A DNA stretch of 64,000 nucleotides, taken from assembly GCF_012927405.1 (NCBI RefSeq), contig NZ_JABBGM010000005.1, positions 1-64,000 on the forward strand. The letters run 5' to 3'. Source of the DNA: Novosphingobium olei (lineage in GTDB: Bacteria; Pseudomonadota; Alphaproteobacteria; Sphingomonadales; Sphingomonadaceae). Positions 8,796 to 16,925 of the stretch are shown one piece after another. The notes beneath the pieces were generated by a model that was not told the DNA's origin, did no database searches, and saw nothing but the letters and a program-made list of their open reading frames with translations. Every line of letters begins with the position of its first letter. The stretch's first letter is position 1. The position numbers and the translations under genes were made by a program.

Positions 8796-9983
8796 ATGAA
8801 GGATTTCGGTGAGGCAGGTGCAGGGCCCGGACCCCTGCCCGGGACCAGCAGCGCAATGACGGGCAAGAAGAGCCCCTGGGGCGACCCGGGCGGCGCCGAC
8901 GACCGTGGCGGAGACGCCGGGACCGAAGGCGGCGCAGGCGGCAACAGGCCCGAGAGCGGCGAGCGGCCCAGCCCGCCGCCGGGATCCGAAGGTCCGCGCA
9001 ATCCCTGGCTGCCGCCCGCATCGGGCGAGCCGCGCAAGGGCCCGAGCATCGAGGAGCTGTTCCGCAAGCGGTCTGCGGGCCCGGGCGGCGGCGGGCGCGG
9101 CCCCGCGTTCCGCCTGCCCCCGCGCCCCGACGGCAAATCGTGGGTGCCGATCGGCGTTGCCGCCTTCGTGCTGCTGTGGCTGGGCACGTCGATGGTCCAC
9201 CGCATCGCCCCGCAGGAACAGGGCATCGTCACGACATTCGGATCCTATTCGCGCACGCTGCATCCCGGCATGGCGCTGACCCTGCCCTGGCCGGTGCAAT
9301 CGGTGAGCGTGAAGGACGTGACCTCGATCCGCCGGGAATCGATCCCCGAGGGCGAAGGCGAGAAGCTGATGCTGACCGCCGACCAGAACCTGGTCGACCT
9401 GACCTATCTGGTGCGCTGGAACATCAAGGATCTGAAGCTCTATTCCTTCCAGCTGGCCGAACCGGACCAGACCGTTCGCGAAGTGGCCGAGGCGGCGATG
9501 CGCGCCTCGATCGCCGAAGTGACGTTGAACGACGCCATGGGTTCGGGCCGCGCCGCGATCGAGCAGAACGTGCGCGAGCGGATGCAGCGCGTGCTCGATG
9601 CCTATCGCTCGGGCGTGAAGATCCAGGGCGTTGAGATCAAGAAGACCGACCCGCCGGCCAAGGTGGTCGATGCCTTCAAGGAAGTGCTTGCCGCGCAGCA
9701 GGATGCGCAGAGCGAGGTGAACCGCGCCGAAGCCTGGGCGCAGCAGCTGACCGCCCGCGCGCAGGGCGAGGCCGCCGCGTTCGACAAGGTGTACGAGCAG
9801 TACAAGCTTGCCCCCGAGGTGACGCGCCGGCGCATGTACTATGAAACCATGGAGCGCGTGCTGAGCCAGACCGACAAGGTGATCGTCGAGACGCCGGGGG
9901 TGCAATCGTACCTGCCGCTGCCCGAAATCAAGCGCCGCCCGAGCGATGCTGCCAGCGATGCCTCGAACGGGGGGGCGAACTGA
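8796..9983 (+). CDS. hflK: HflK, SPFH-domain subunit of the FtsH-regulating complex
   Basis: Inner-membrane protein that, with HflC, cages the FtsH protease and limits its access to membrane substrates. The 395-residue product has a Gly/Pro-rich cytoplasmic N-terminus, one membrane segment (SWVPIGVAAFVLLWLGTSMV), then a periplasmic SPFH/band-7 domain (IAPQEQGIVTTFG, VDLTYLVRWNIKD) and a coiled-coil tail. Start choice is open. ATG 8796 fits a promoter that would give a leaderless mRNA. ATG 8856 (375 residues, MTGKKSPWGDPG) resembles the family N-terminus better but also lacks a strong ribosome site. hflC follows after one base. Confidence 0.93.
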   Translation: MKDFGEAGAGPGPLPGTSSAMTGKKSPWGDPGGADDRGGDAGTEGGAGGNRPESGERPSPPPGSEGPRNPWLPPASGEPRKGPSIEELFRKRSAGPGGGGRGPAFRLPPRPDGKSWVPIGVAAFVLLWLGTSMVHRIAPQEQGIVTTFGSYSRTLHPGMALTLPWPVQSVSVKDVTSIRRESIPEGEGEKLMLTADQNLVDLTYLVRWNIKDLKLYSFQLAEPDQTVREVAEAAMRASIAEVTLNDAMGSGRAAIEQNVRERMQRVLDAYRSGVKIQGVEIKKTDPPAKVVDAFKEVLAAQQDAQSEVNRAEAWAQQLTARAQGEAAAFDKVYEQYKLAPEVTRRRMYYETMERVLSQTDKVIVETPGVQSYLPLPEIKRRPSDAASDASNGGAN

Positions 9984-9984
9984 C

Positions 9985-10836
9985 ATGGACGCCATCGAAC
10001 GCATCTGGAACGACTACAAGGCCGCGGTCATCGCTGTGATCGTGCTGCTCGTCGCGCTGGCGAGCACGCTGATCGTGGTGCCCGAAACCAAGCAGGCGGT
10101 GATCGTGCGGCTGGGGGACCCCGAGCGCGTGATCAACCGCTTCCGCCCCAATGCCGACTTCGGCCAGACCGGGGCAGGCCTTTCCTGGCGCATCCCGTTC
10201 TTCGAAACGGTGGTGTGGGTCGACAAGCGCGTGCTCGACGTCGACATGGAGCGCCAGCAGGTGACCAGCGCCGACCAGCGCCGCCTGGAAGTGGACGCTT
10301 ATGCCCGCTTCCGCGTGATCGACCCGGTCAAGATGTACGAGACCGCCGGGACCGTCGACCGCGTATCCGAACAGCTGCAGCCGATCCTCAATTCGGTGCT
10401 GCGCCAGGAACTGGGCAAGCGCACGTTTGCTTCGCTGCTGACCGCCGAGCGTGGGCAGGCGATGGCCAACATCCGCCAGGGGCTGGACAGGGAAGCGCGC
10501 GAATACGGCGCGCAGGTGATCGACGTGCGGATCAAGCGCGCCGACCTGCCCGATGGCGCGCCGCTCGATTCGGCGTTCACCCGCATGGCGACCGCGCGCC
10601 AGCAGGAAGCCGCGACGATCCGCGCGCAGGGCCAGAAGAACGCGCAGATCATCCGCGCGCAGGCCGAGGCCGACGCATCGCGCACTTATGCCGACAGCTT
10701 CGGCAAGGACCCTTCGTTCTACGACTTCTACCGGGCGATGCAGAGCTACGACACGACCTTCGCGCAGAAGGGATCGAGTACGTCGATCGTGCTTTCTCCT
10801 GACAACGAGTACCTGAAGCAATTCCGCGGAAAGTGA
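9985..10836 (+). CDS. hflC: HflC, SPFH-domain partner of HflK
   Basis: Second subunit of the HflKC membrane complex around FtsH. The 283-residue protein has an N-terminal membrane anchor (AVIAVIVLLVALASTLIVV) and a periplasmic SPFH domain (ETKQAVIVRLGDPERVIN), followed by a helical region rich in Arg, Ala and Gln (ARQQEAATIRAQGQKNAQII), typical of HflC. The ATG lies one base after the hflK stop, so translation is coupled. The protease at 10959 downstream suits a membrane and envelope quality-control cluster. Confidence 0.95.
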   Translation: MDAIERIWNDYKAAVIAVIVLLVALASTLIVVPETKQAVIVRLGDPERVINRFRPNADFGQTGAGLSWRIPFFETVVWVDKRVLDVDMERQQVTSADQRRLEVDAYARFRVIDPVKMYETAGTVDRVSEQLQPILNSVLRQELGKRTFASLLTAERGQAMANIRQGLDREAREYGAQVIDVRIKRADLPDGAPLDSAFTRMATARQQEAATIRAQGQKNAQIIRAQAEADASRTYADSFGKDPSFYDFYRAMQSYDTTFAQKGSSTSIVLSPDNEYLKQFRGK

Positions 10837-10958
10837 CGGAACGCCCCCATTCAAATCCCGTTCATGCGACGAAGCGTTGATCGGCGAGGGGGATGGGAGC
10901 GGCGCCCGGCACGGCCGGGAATCCGCCGCCAACGCATAGGACAAGAGGAACGAGCCAC

Positions 10959-12509
10959 GTGCGATATGCTTACGGAGTGACTACGGCGCTGCTTCTTGCC
11001 GGCAGCGCGGCGACCCTGGTGACCGGCTTCCCCGCCGGCGCCCAGGTGGCCCAGAACGATTCCGCGCAGATGCAGAACGTGGTGCCCCGCGCGGGCGCGC
11101 CGGCAAGCTTTGCCGACCTGACCCAGCAGCTGCAGCCGGCCGTGGTCAACATCTCGACCCGCCAGCGCGTGAAGGTGCAGAACCAGAACCCGTTCGCCGG
11201 AACGCCTTTCGGTGACCTGTTCGGCGGCGGCCAGGGCGGCGGCGGCGCGCAGACGCGCGAGGCGCAGTCGCTGGGTTCGGGCTTCATCATCTCGGCCGAC
11301 GGCTACATCGTCACCAACAACCACGTGATCACCGCCGACGGCCAGGGCGAGGTCGAATCGATCACCGTCACCATGACCGACGGCACCGATTATCCCGCCA
11401 AGCTGATCGGCCGCGACGCCGCGTCGGACCTGGCGGTGCTCAAGATTTCGGGGACCAAGCCCTTCCCGTTCGTGAAGTTCGGCGATTCGCGCCACGCCCG
11501 CGTGGGTGACTGGGTGATCGCCATCGGCAACCCGTTCGGCCTTGGCGGCACCGTCACCAGCGGCATCATCTCGGCGGTCTATCGCAACACCGGATCGGGT
11601 TCGGCCTACGACCGCTATCTGCAGACCGACGCTTCGATCAACCGGGGCAATTCGGGCGGTCCGATGTTCGACATGAACGGCAACGTCATCGGCATCAACA
11701 ACGCGATCTTTTCGCCGACCGGCGGCAGCGTTGGCATCGGCTTTGCGATTCCCGCCGAGATCGCCGCCCCGATCGTGGAAAAGCTGCGCAGCGGCCAGGC
11801 GATCGAGCGCGGTTATCTGGGCGTACGCATCCAGCAGCTGTCGGACGACCTTGCCGCCTCGCTCGGCCTTGCCAAGAAGCGCGGCGAATTCATCCAGTCG
11901 GTCGAACCGGGCCAAGGCGCGGCCAAGGCCGGCATCCAGTCGGGCGACGTGGTCGTTTCGGTCGACGGCAAGGAAGTCACTCCCGACCAGACGCTGTCGT
12001 TCCTGGTGGCCAACACCGCACCGGGCAAGCGCATCCCGATCGAGCTGATCCGCAACGGCCAGCGGCTGACCGTGCAGGCGGTCGTCGGCAAGCGCCCGAG
12101 CGAGGAGGAGCTGGCCAGCAACACCTTCGACCCCGACGCGCAGCAGGACGACAGCGACAACGGCGGCTTTGCCAAGCCCGATGCCAGCAAGCCTGCTTCG
12201 GGCGCGGCGATCCAGCAGTCGCTGGGCATTGCCGCCATCCCCCTGACCGCGCAGATCGCGCGCCAGCTGGGCGCGACCGAGGACACCAAGGGCGTGGTCA
12301 TCACCGCGGTCGATACCTCGGGTGACGCGGCGGCCAAGGGCCTGCAGCGTGGCGACATCGTGCTGTCGGCCAACTACAAGGCGGTGACGTCGCTGGCTGA
12401 CCTGGAAGCCGTGGTGCGCCAGGCCAAGGCGGAGAACCGCGAAGCCGTGCTGCTGCGCATCCAGCGCCGTGGCCAGCCCGCGCTTTACGTGCCGATCCGC
12501 CTGCGCTGA
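10959..12509 (+). CDS. Do/DegP-type periplasmic serine endoprotease
   Basis: Trypsin-like serine protease/chaperone of the HtrA family that handles misfolded periplasmic proteins. The 516-residue protein has a signal peptide (VTTALLLAGSAATLVTGFPAGAQ). The catalytic triad is His in TNNHVITADG, Asp in AASDLAVLKI and Ser in RGNSGGPMF. Two C-terminal PDZ domains follow (GYLGVRIQQLSDDLA onward, and the final 100 residues). The GTG at 10959 follows AGAGGAACGAGCCAC and gives a clean signal peptide. It lies 122 bases after hflC and ends at a strong terminator. Confidence 0.95.
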   Translation: MRYAYGVTTALLLAGSAATLVTGFPAGAQVAQNDSAQMQNVVPRAGAPASFADLTQQLQPAVVNISTRQRVKVQNQNPFAGTPFGDLFGGGQGGGGAQTREAQSLGSGFIISADGYIVTNNHVITADGQGEVESITVTMTDGTDYPAKLIGRDAASDLAVLKISGTKPFPFVKFGDSRHARVGDWVIAIGNPFGLGGTVTSGIISAVYRNTGSGSAYDRYLQTDASINRGNSGGPMFDMNGNVIGINNAIFSPTGGSVGIGFAIPAEIAAPIVEKLRSGQAIERGYLGVRIQQLSDDLAASLGLAKKRGEFIQSVEPGQGAAKAGIQSGDVVVSVDGKEVTPDQTLSFLVANTAPGKRIPIELIRNGQRLTVQAVVGKRPSEEELASNTFDPDAQQDDSDNGGFAKPDASKPASGAAIQQSLGIAAIPLTAQIARQLGATEDTKGVVITAVDTSGDAAAKGLQRGDIVLSANYKAVTSLADLEAVVRQAKAENREAVLLRIQRRGQPALYVPIRLR

Positions 12510-12530
12510 TCGAACAGATCTGACGGCAAG

Positions 12531-12566
12531 AAAAAGGCCGCCTCGGGAAACCGGGGCGGCCTTTTC
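12531..12566. terminator. bidirectional terminator between the protease and dctA-like genes
   Basis: Stem GGCCGCCTCGG (12536-12546) pairs with CCGGGGCGGCC (12551-12561), 11 bp with one G-T pair and loop GAAA. It is flanked by AAAAA on the left and TTTTC on the right, so it can stop transcription from both convergent genes. Confidence 0.85.
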
Positions 12567-12584
12567 GCTGGACTGGTCGGGCCT

Positions 12585-13949
12585 TTACTGGCCGGGATCG
12601 AGGTGGAGGCCGCGGCGCCCGTGTTCGGGCGTATCGTGCGGCGGCAGCGGTTCGGGCGCGTCCGGATCCATCGGCACCTGCAGCATGCCTTCCCACTTGG
12701 TGATGACCGAAGTTGCCACCGCGTTGCCGACGACGTTGGTGGCGGTGCGCCCCATGTCGAGGAAGGTATCGACGCCGAGCAGCAGCGCGATGCCTTCGAG
12801 CGGCAGGCCAAACTGGGTGAGCGTGGCGGCGATGACCACGAGGCTGGCGCGCGGCACGCCGGCGATGCCCTTGCTGGTGACCATCAGCGTGAGCAACATG
12901 GCGATCTGCTGGCCGATCGACAGGTGGACGCCATAGGCCTGCGCGATGAACATCGTGGCAAAGCTGGTGTACATCATCGAGCCATCGAGGTTGAACGAAT
13001 AGCCCAGCGGCAGGACGAAGCCCGAAATGCGGCGCGGCACGCCGAACCGGTCGAGCTGTTCGAACAGCTTGGGCAGCGCGGACTCCGAACTTGCGGTCGA
13101 GAAGGCGAGCAGCAGCGGTTCGCGGATATAGCGGGCGAGCACGATGACGCGCTTGCCCAGGAACAGGCCGCCCATGGTGAACAGGATCACCCACAGCAGC
13201 GTCAGCCCGAAGAAGAATTCGGAAACGAACACGCCATAGGTGACGATGATCGACAGGCCCTTGGTCGCCACCACCGAAGCGAGCGCGCCGAACACGGCCA
13301 TGGGTGCCGCGCGCATCACATAGTCGGTGATCGTGAGCATCAGCGTGGCGAGCGCTTCGGCCCCGCGCACCAGTGGCGCGCCCTTTTCACCGATGGCCGA
13401 GAGGGCGACACCGGCGAAGAGCGAGAACACGAGGATCTGCAGGACGTTGTTCTTGGCCATCGCCTCGAACACGCTGGTCGGGAAAATCTCGAGCACGAAG
13501 TGGCGCAGGGTGAAATCGGCGGTGGCAAGATCGCCGACCGGGGCGGCGGGCGTGAACTGCAGGCCGACGCCGGGCTTGAACAGGTTCACCAGCACCAGGC
13601 CAAGACCGATCGAGATCAGGCTGGCGGTGATGAACCAGCCGAGCGCCCGCCCGCCGATCCGGCCGAGCGCGGCGCTATCGCCCATGCCGGCGATGCCGGT
13701 GACCAGCGTCGCCAGGATCAGCGGCGCGATGATCATCTTGATCAGGTGCAGGAACACTTCCGGCAGCAGCTTGAGCGTGTCGGCGATGCTGGCGAGCGTC
13801 GCACTGTCTGCAGGATAGGCGCGGTTGAGCGCAAAGCCCGTGAGAATGCCGGCGATCATGGCGATCACGATGTAGAGGGTAAGGCGTCGGCCCAAGGTCT
13901 TTCGTCCCCGCAAGATTGTTGCGTGCGAGACTAACCTCTGGCTAGGCAT
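12585..13949 (-). CDS. dicarboxylate/amino acid:cation symporter (DAACS family)
   Basis: Inner-membrane secondary transporter of the GltP/DctA family, moving C4-dicarboxylates or acidic amino acids with H+ or Na+. The 454-residue protein has about eight hydrophobic segments. It carries the family's re-entrant loop signatures: serine-rich STASSESALP, then NLDGSMMYTSFATMFIAQ, VTSKGIAGVPRAS, and the substrate-site segment DTFLDMGRTATNVVGNA. The ATG at 13949 is used; an internal TTG after GGGGACGAAAGACC would remove about 18 residues. The substrate is not resolved by sequence. It is divergent from the next gene across only 27 bases. Confidence 0.92.
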   Translation of the reverse strand: MPSQRLVSHATILRGRKTLGRRLTLYIVIAMIAGILTGFALNRAYPADSATLASIADTLKLLPEVFLHLIKMIIAPLILATLVTGIAGMGDSAALGRIGGRALGWFITASLISIGLGLVLVNLFKPGVGLQFTPAAPVGDLATADFTLRHFVLEIFPTSVFEAMAKNNVLQILVFSLFAGVALSAIGEKGAPLVRGAEALATLMLTITDYVMRAAPMAVFGALASVVATKGLSIIVTYGVFVSEFFFGLTLLWVILFTMGGLFLGKRVIVLARYIREPLLLAFSTASSESALPKLFEQLDRFGVPRRISGFVLPLGYSFNLDGSMMYTSFATMFIAQAYGVHLSIGQQIAMLLTLMVTSKGIAGVPRASLVVIAATLTQFGLPLEGIALLLGVDTFLDMGRTATNVVGNAVATSVITKWEGMLQVPMDPDAPEPLPPHDTPEHGRRGLHLDPGQ

Positions 13950-13976
13950 AGGGCAAACCTACATAAGGAGACGCCG

Positions 13977-14750
13977 GTGGAGAGGATCAGGATCGAGCGC
14001 GAGGAGCGGGTCACGTGGATCCGCCTGGCCCGGCCGGAGGTGCTGAACGCGATCGACGCGGACATGCATGACGAGCTGGAAGCCGCGTTCGATGCCTTTG
14101 CCGCTGATCCCGACCAGTGGATCTGCGTGGTGACCGGCGAAGGTCGCGCCTTCTGCGCCGGGTCCGATCTCAAGTCGGTGGTCGCGAACGGGCATCGCGA
14201 TTATCCGGCGCACGGCTATGCCGGGCTGATCGAGCGGTTCGACTGCGACAAGCCGATCATCGCCATGGTCAACGGGCTGGCGCTGGGCGGCGGGTTCGAG
14301 GTGGCGCTCGCCTGCGACCTGATCATCGCGGCGGAAAGCGCGAGCTTCGGCCTGCCCGAACCGCTGGTCGGCGCGGTGGCGCTGGGCGGCGGGGTCCATC
14401 GCCTGGCCCGCCAGATCGGCCTGAAAAAGGCGATGGGCATGATCCTGTCGGCCCGCCGCGTCAGCGCCGCGGAGGGCGAGCGGCTGGGCTTCGTCACCGA
14501 AGTGGTGCCTGACGACGAGCTGGAGACGGCGACACGCGCCTGGGTCAAGACGATCCTGAAGGGCGCGCCGCTATCGATCCGGGCATCGAAGCAGGCGGTG
14601 ATGCGCGGGCTGGACGAGCCCAGCCTGGAAGCGGCGATCGAGGGTCAAGAGGATTACCCCTCCTTCGCCGCGTGGCGCCGCAGCGAGGACGCGCGCGAAG
14701 GTGCGCTCGCCTTTGCCGAAAAGCGCGCCCCCGCGTGGAAGGGGCGCTGA
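13977..14750 (+). CDS. enoyl-CoA hydratase/isomerase family protein
   Basis: Crotonase-fold enzyme acting on acyl-CoA thioesters, of 257 residues. It has the oxyanion-hole segments GEGRAFCAGSDL and ALGGGFEVALACDLI, and the region FGLPEPLVGAVALGGG that usually holds catalytic acids. The GTG at 13977 follows AAGGAG at ideal distance. It has no beta-oxidation neighbours, so its substrate is open. The C-terminal region (PLSIRASKQAVMRG, then an EGQEDYPSF segment) resembles carnitinyl-CoA dehydratase-like members, but I would not go beyond the family. Confidence 0.9.
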   Translation: MERIRIEREERVTWIRLARPEVLNAIDADMHDELEAAFDAFAADPDQWICVVTGEGRAFCAGSDLKSVVANGHRDYPAHGYAGLIERFDCDKPIIAMVNGLALGGGFEVALACDLIIAAESASFGLPEPLVGAVALGGGVHRLARQIGLKKAMGMILSARRVSAAEGERLGFVTEVVPDDELETATRAWVKTILKGAPLSIRASKQAVMRGLDEPSLEAAIEGQEDYPSFAAWRRSEDAREGALAFAEKRAPAWKGR

Positions 14751-14761
14751 CTTATCGCTGA

Positions 14762-14802
14762 TCAGCGTCCGGGCTTTCAGCGTCCGGCCGTTCAGCGTCC
14801 GG
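14762..14802. repeat. three-unit 15-bp tandem repeat at the end of aroC
   Basis: TCAGCGTCCGG recurs at 14762, 14777 and 14792, a period of 15 bases. The last unit contains the aroC stop codon. Because 15 is a multiple of three, each unit places another TGA in frame, giving three successive stops. Confidence 0.8.
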
Positions 14803-15877
14803 TCTGGGCGCGGTGGAGCAGCTTCTGGTCGGCAAGGACCAGCGCCATCATCGCTTCGACCACGGGCACGCCGCGAATGCCGACGCAAGGATCGTGACGG
14901 CCCTTGGTGAACAGCTCGGTCGCCTCCCCTTCCCGCGTGATCGTGGGCATGGGGGTGAGGATCGAGCTGGTCGGCTTGAACGCCACGCGCACCACCACCG
15001 GCTGTCCGGTCGAAATGCCCCCGGCAATGCCGCCCGCGTGGTTGGCGAGGAAGCTGGGCCCATCATTACCGGGCCGCATCGGATCGGCATTGCCTTCGCC
15101 GGTGTTGCGCGCGGCTTCGAAGCCATCGCCGATCTCCACGCCCTTGACCGCATTGATGCCCATCATCGCGTGGGCGAGTTCGGCATCGAGCTTGGCATAG
15201 AGCGGCGCGCCCCAGCCGGCGGGCACGCCTTCGGCCACGCATTCGACCACCGCACCCAGCGACGAGCCGGACTTGCGCGCATCGTCGACCAGCTTTTCCC
15301 AGCGCGCCGCCGCCCACGAATCCGGGCAGAAGAACGGGTTGCGGCCGATTTCGGCTTCATCGAAGTGATCCATGTCGATCCGGTCGCCGCCGATCTCGCT
15401 GACCCAGGCGGTGATCTTCACTTCGGGAATCACGAGCCGCGCAACGCCGCCCGCCGCCACGCGCGCCGCCGTTTCACGCGCCGAGGAGCGCCCCCCGCCG
15501 CGGTAATCGCGAAAGCCGTACTTGGCGTCATAGGCATAGTCGGCGTGACCGGGGCGGTAGGCCTTGGCGACATCGCCATAGTCCTTCGAGCGCTGGTCGA
15601 CGTTCTCGATCATCAGGCTGATCGGCGTGCCGGTCGTGCGTTGGATTCCGTCTTGGCCCTCGAACACGCCCGAAAGGATCTTCACCTGATCGGGTTCCTG
15701 CCGCTGCGTGGTGAAGCGCGACTGGCCGGGGCGGCGGGCATCGAGGAAGGGCTGGATCACCGCTTCGGAAATCGGCAGGCCCGGCGGGCAGCCGTCGACG
15801 ACCGCGCCGAGCGCGGGGCCATGGCTTTCGCCCCAGGTGGTGAAGCGGAACACGTGTCCGAAGCTGTTCAGGCTCAT
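14792..15877 (-). CDS. aroC: chorismate synthase
   Basis: Converts 5-enolpyruvylshikimate-3-phosphate to chorismate with reduced FMN, the last common step to aromatic compounds. The 361-residue protein shows all three family signatures: [18 protein letters not shown] near the N-terminus, the [18 protein letters not shown] block near residue 130, and [16 protein letters not shown] in the C-terminal half. The ATG at 15877 starts the standard [11 protein letters not shown]; the longer frame upstream runs through a repeat element. That element begins only 57 bases upstream, so any promoter is squeezed or supplied by it. Confidence 0.97.
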   Translation of the reverse strand: MSLNSFGHVFRFTTWGESHGPALGAVVDGCPPGLPISEAVIQPFLDARRPGQSRFTTQRQEPDQVKILSGVFEGQDGIQRTTGTPISLMIENVDQRSKDYGDVAKAYRPGHADYAYDAKYGFRDYRGGGRSSARETAARVAAGGVARLVIPEVKITAWVSEIGGDRIDMDHFDEAEIGRNPFFCPDSWAAARWEKLVDDARKSGSSLGAVVECVAEGVPAGWGAPLYAKLDAELAHAMMGINAVKGVEIGDGFEAARNTGEGNADPMRPGNDGPSFLANHAGGIAGGISTGQPVVVRVAFKPTSSILTPMPTITREGEATELFTKGRHDPCVGIRGVPVVEAMMALVLADQKLLHRAQTGR

Positions 15878-15934
15878 GGAGCGCGGCTTTGTCGCAAGCG
15901 CGCGCAAAAGTCCATTGCCCGGCCGATCGCGGAC

Positions 15935-16202
15935 TAGGCGGCGTGGACAAATTCCACAGCGCCACGGCTGGAGGCAAAAAGCGCCAGCGAGAGGAGGCGA
16001 GGCGGAGCAATATCGGGAATATTGCGAGCCGAGCCGACGCTGCGATGGCGCTTTTTGGTCCAGCCCCAAAGGGGTTTCCCTGTAAAGGGTCCCTGCAGCG
16101 TCGCTCGGCCTTGATGGAGGCCCACTCCACCTGCGGCCTCGCTCCTTGCCGGGGCCCTTTACAGGGAAACCGTGGCGTTGCGGAGTTTGTCCACGCCGCC
16201 TA
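15935..16202 (+). mobile_element. 268-bp MITE-like palindromic element, copy A
   Basis: A 268-bp unit bounded by TA on each side, with terminal inverted repeats of about 31 nt (GGCGGCGTGGACAAATTCC... at the left, its near-complement at the right). Inside are two hairpin arms. One (about 15967-16065) has an 11-bp AAAAAGCGCCA stem and a smaller GCAATAT/ATATTGC hairpin. The other pairs 16073-16093 with 16151-16171 over 21 positions. A second copy of identical length lies at 24450, differing at about 16 positions. The TA flank fits IS630/Tc1-type insertion. There is no transposase gene, so it is non-autonomous. It sits between aroC and the next gene. Confidence 0.8.
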
Positions 16203-16215
16203 GGACAGGCAGCCC

Positions 16216-16525
16216 ATGTACCTCGTCGTCTTCCGCAACCGCAAGCGCGCCGACCTCGACGCCGCCGCCTATGCCGCCGATGCGCAGGCGATGGAGGACC
16301 TGGCCCGCGCGCAGCCCGGCTTTATCTCGTTCAAGAGCTACACGGCCGACGACGGCGAAGTGATCGCCGTCCGAATGGGCCGACGAGGCCGCCGCGCTTG
16401 GCTGGCGACGGCAGGCCGACCACGCCGCAGTCCAGGCCCGGGGCCGCGCCGAATACTACGAAAGCTATACCCTGTTCGCCGGGACTCCCGCGCGCCACCA
16501 CCACTTCGACAGGACCGAGCGATGA
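16216..16525 (+). pseudogene. antibiotic-biosynthesis-monooxygenase (ABM) domain protein, frameshifted
   Basis: The first 51 codons encode an ABM-fold start ([14 protein letters not shown], then [20 protein letters not shown]). At about 16369-16371 the homologous reading moves to another frame: SEWADEAAALGWRRQADHAA, ending YESYTLFAGT...HFDRTER and a stop at 16523-16525. Restoring two bases (GTCC to GTCTCC) would give one roughly 104-residue protein. The stop then overlaps the next ATG as ATGA, showing the original arrangement. As it stands, the upstream frame runs into the next gene and would yield a chimera. Sequencing error is possible. The 268-bp element ends 13 bases before the ATG. Confidence 0.75.
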
Positions 16526-16869
16526 GCGTTACCGTCTACGGCATTCCTAACTGTGACACCGTCAAGAAGGCGCGTGTCTGGCTCGAGAGCCAAGGCATCG
16601 CGTACACTTTCCACGACTACAAGAAGCAAGGCGCCGATCCCGCGCGCATCGCCGGCTGGATCGCGCAGGCGGGGCGCGAGAAGATCGTGAACAAGGCGGG
16701 GACGACTTACCGCAAGCTGGACGAGGCGCAGAAGGAGGCGCTGGCGGGCGATGGCGCGGCGGCGGTGCTGGCGGCCAACAGCTCGGTCATCAAGCGGCCG
16801 ATCGTCGAGCATGACGGCGGTCTTCTGGTGGGGTTCAAGCAGCCCGAGTGGGAAGCCGCGCTGGGCTGA
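16522..16869 (+). CDS. ArsC/YffB family reductase-like protein
   Basis: Thioredoxin-fold protein of 115 residues in the YffB branch of the arsenate reductase family. The N-terminus VTVYGIPNCDTVKKARVWL holds the single conserved cysteine. KAGTTYRKLDE and SSVIKRPIVEHDGGLLVGF follow the family pattern. YffB-type proteins are thought to be glutathione-dependent thiol reductases rather than true arsenate reductases, and there is no ars operon here. The ATG at 16522 overlaps the ancestral stop of the frameshifted gene upstream. Because of that frameshift the open frame is continuous with 16216. Confidence 0.85.
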   Translation: MSVTVYGIPNCDTVKKARVWLESQGIAYTFHDYKKQGADPARIAGWIAQAGREKIVNKAGTTYRKLDEAQKEALAGDGAAAVLAANSSVIKRPIVEHDGGLLVGFKQPEWEAALG

Positions 16870-16925
16870 GTCGGCGGGGCAAGGCGTTTACACCGCCTTA
16901 ACCATACCGCGCGATAAGTGCGGGC

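Noticed and set aside
14813-15937. Plus-strand frame of about 370 codons antisense to aroC
   Set aside because: aroC is unmistakable on the minus strand, and the antisense product has only low-complexity Arg/Ala/Gly/His content.
15935-16202. Open frames inside the 268-bp elements on both strands, ending in EFVHAA at each terminus
   Set aside because: Both strands end in the same residues because the inverted repeats supply the same stop. Palindromic structure explains the open frames better than a protein, though they are often annotated as hypothetical.
16216-16869. A genuine ABM-ArsC fusion protein
   Set aside because: The linking segment is the out-of-frame reading of the ABM C-terminus, and the true stop overlaps the yffB ATG, so a frameshift is the better explanation.
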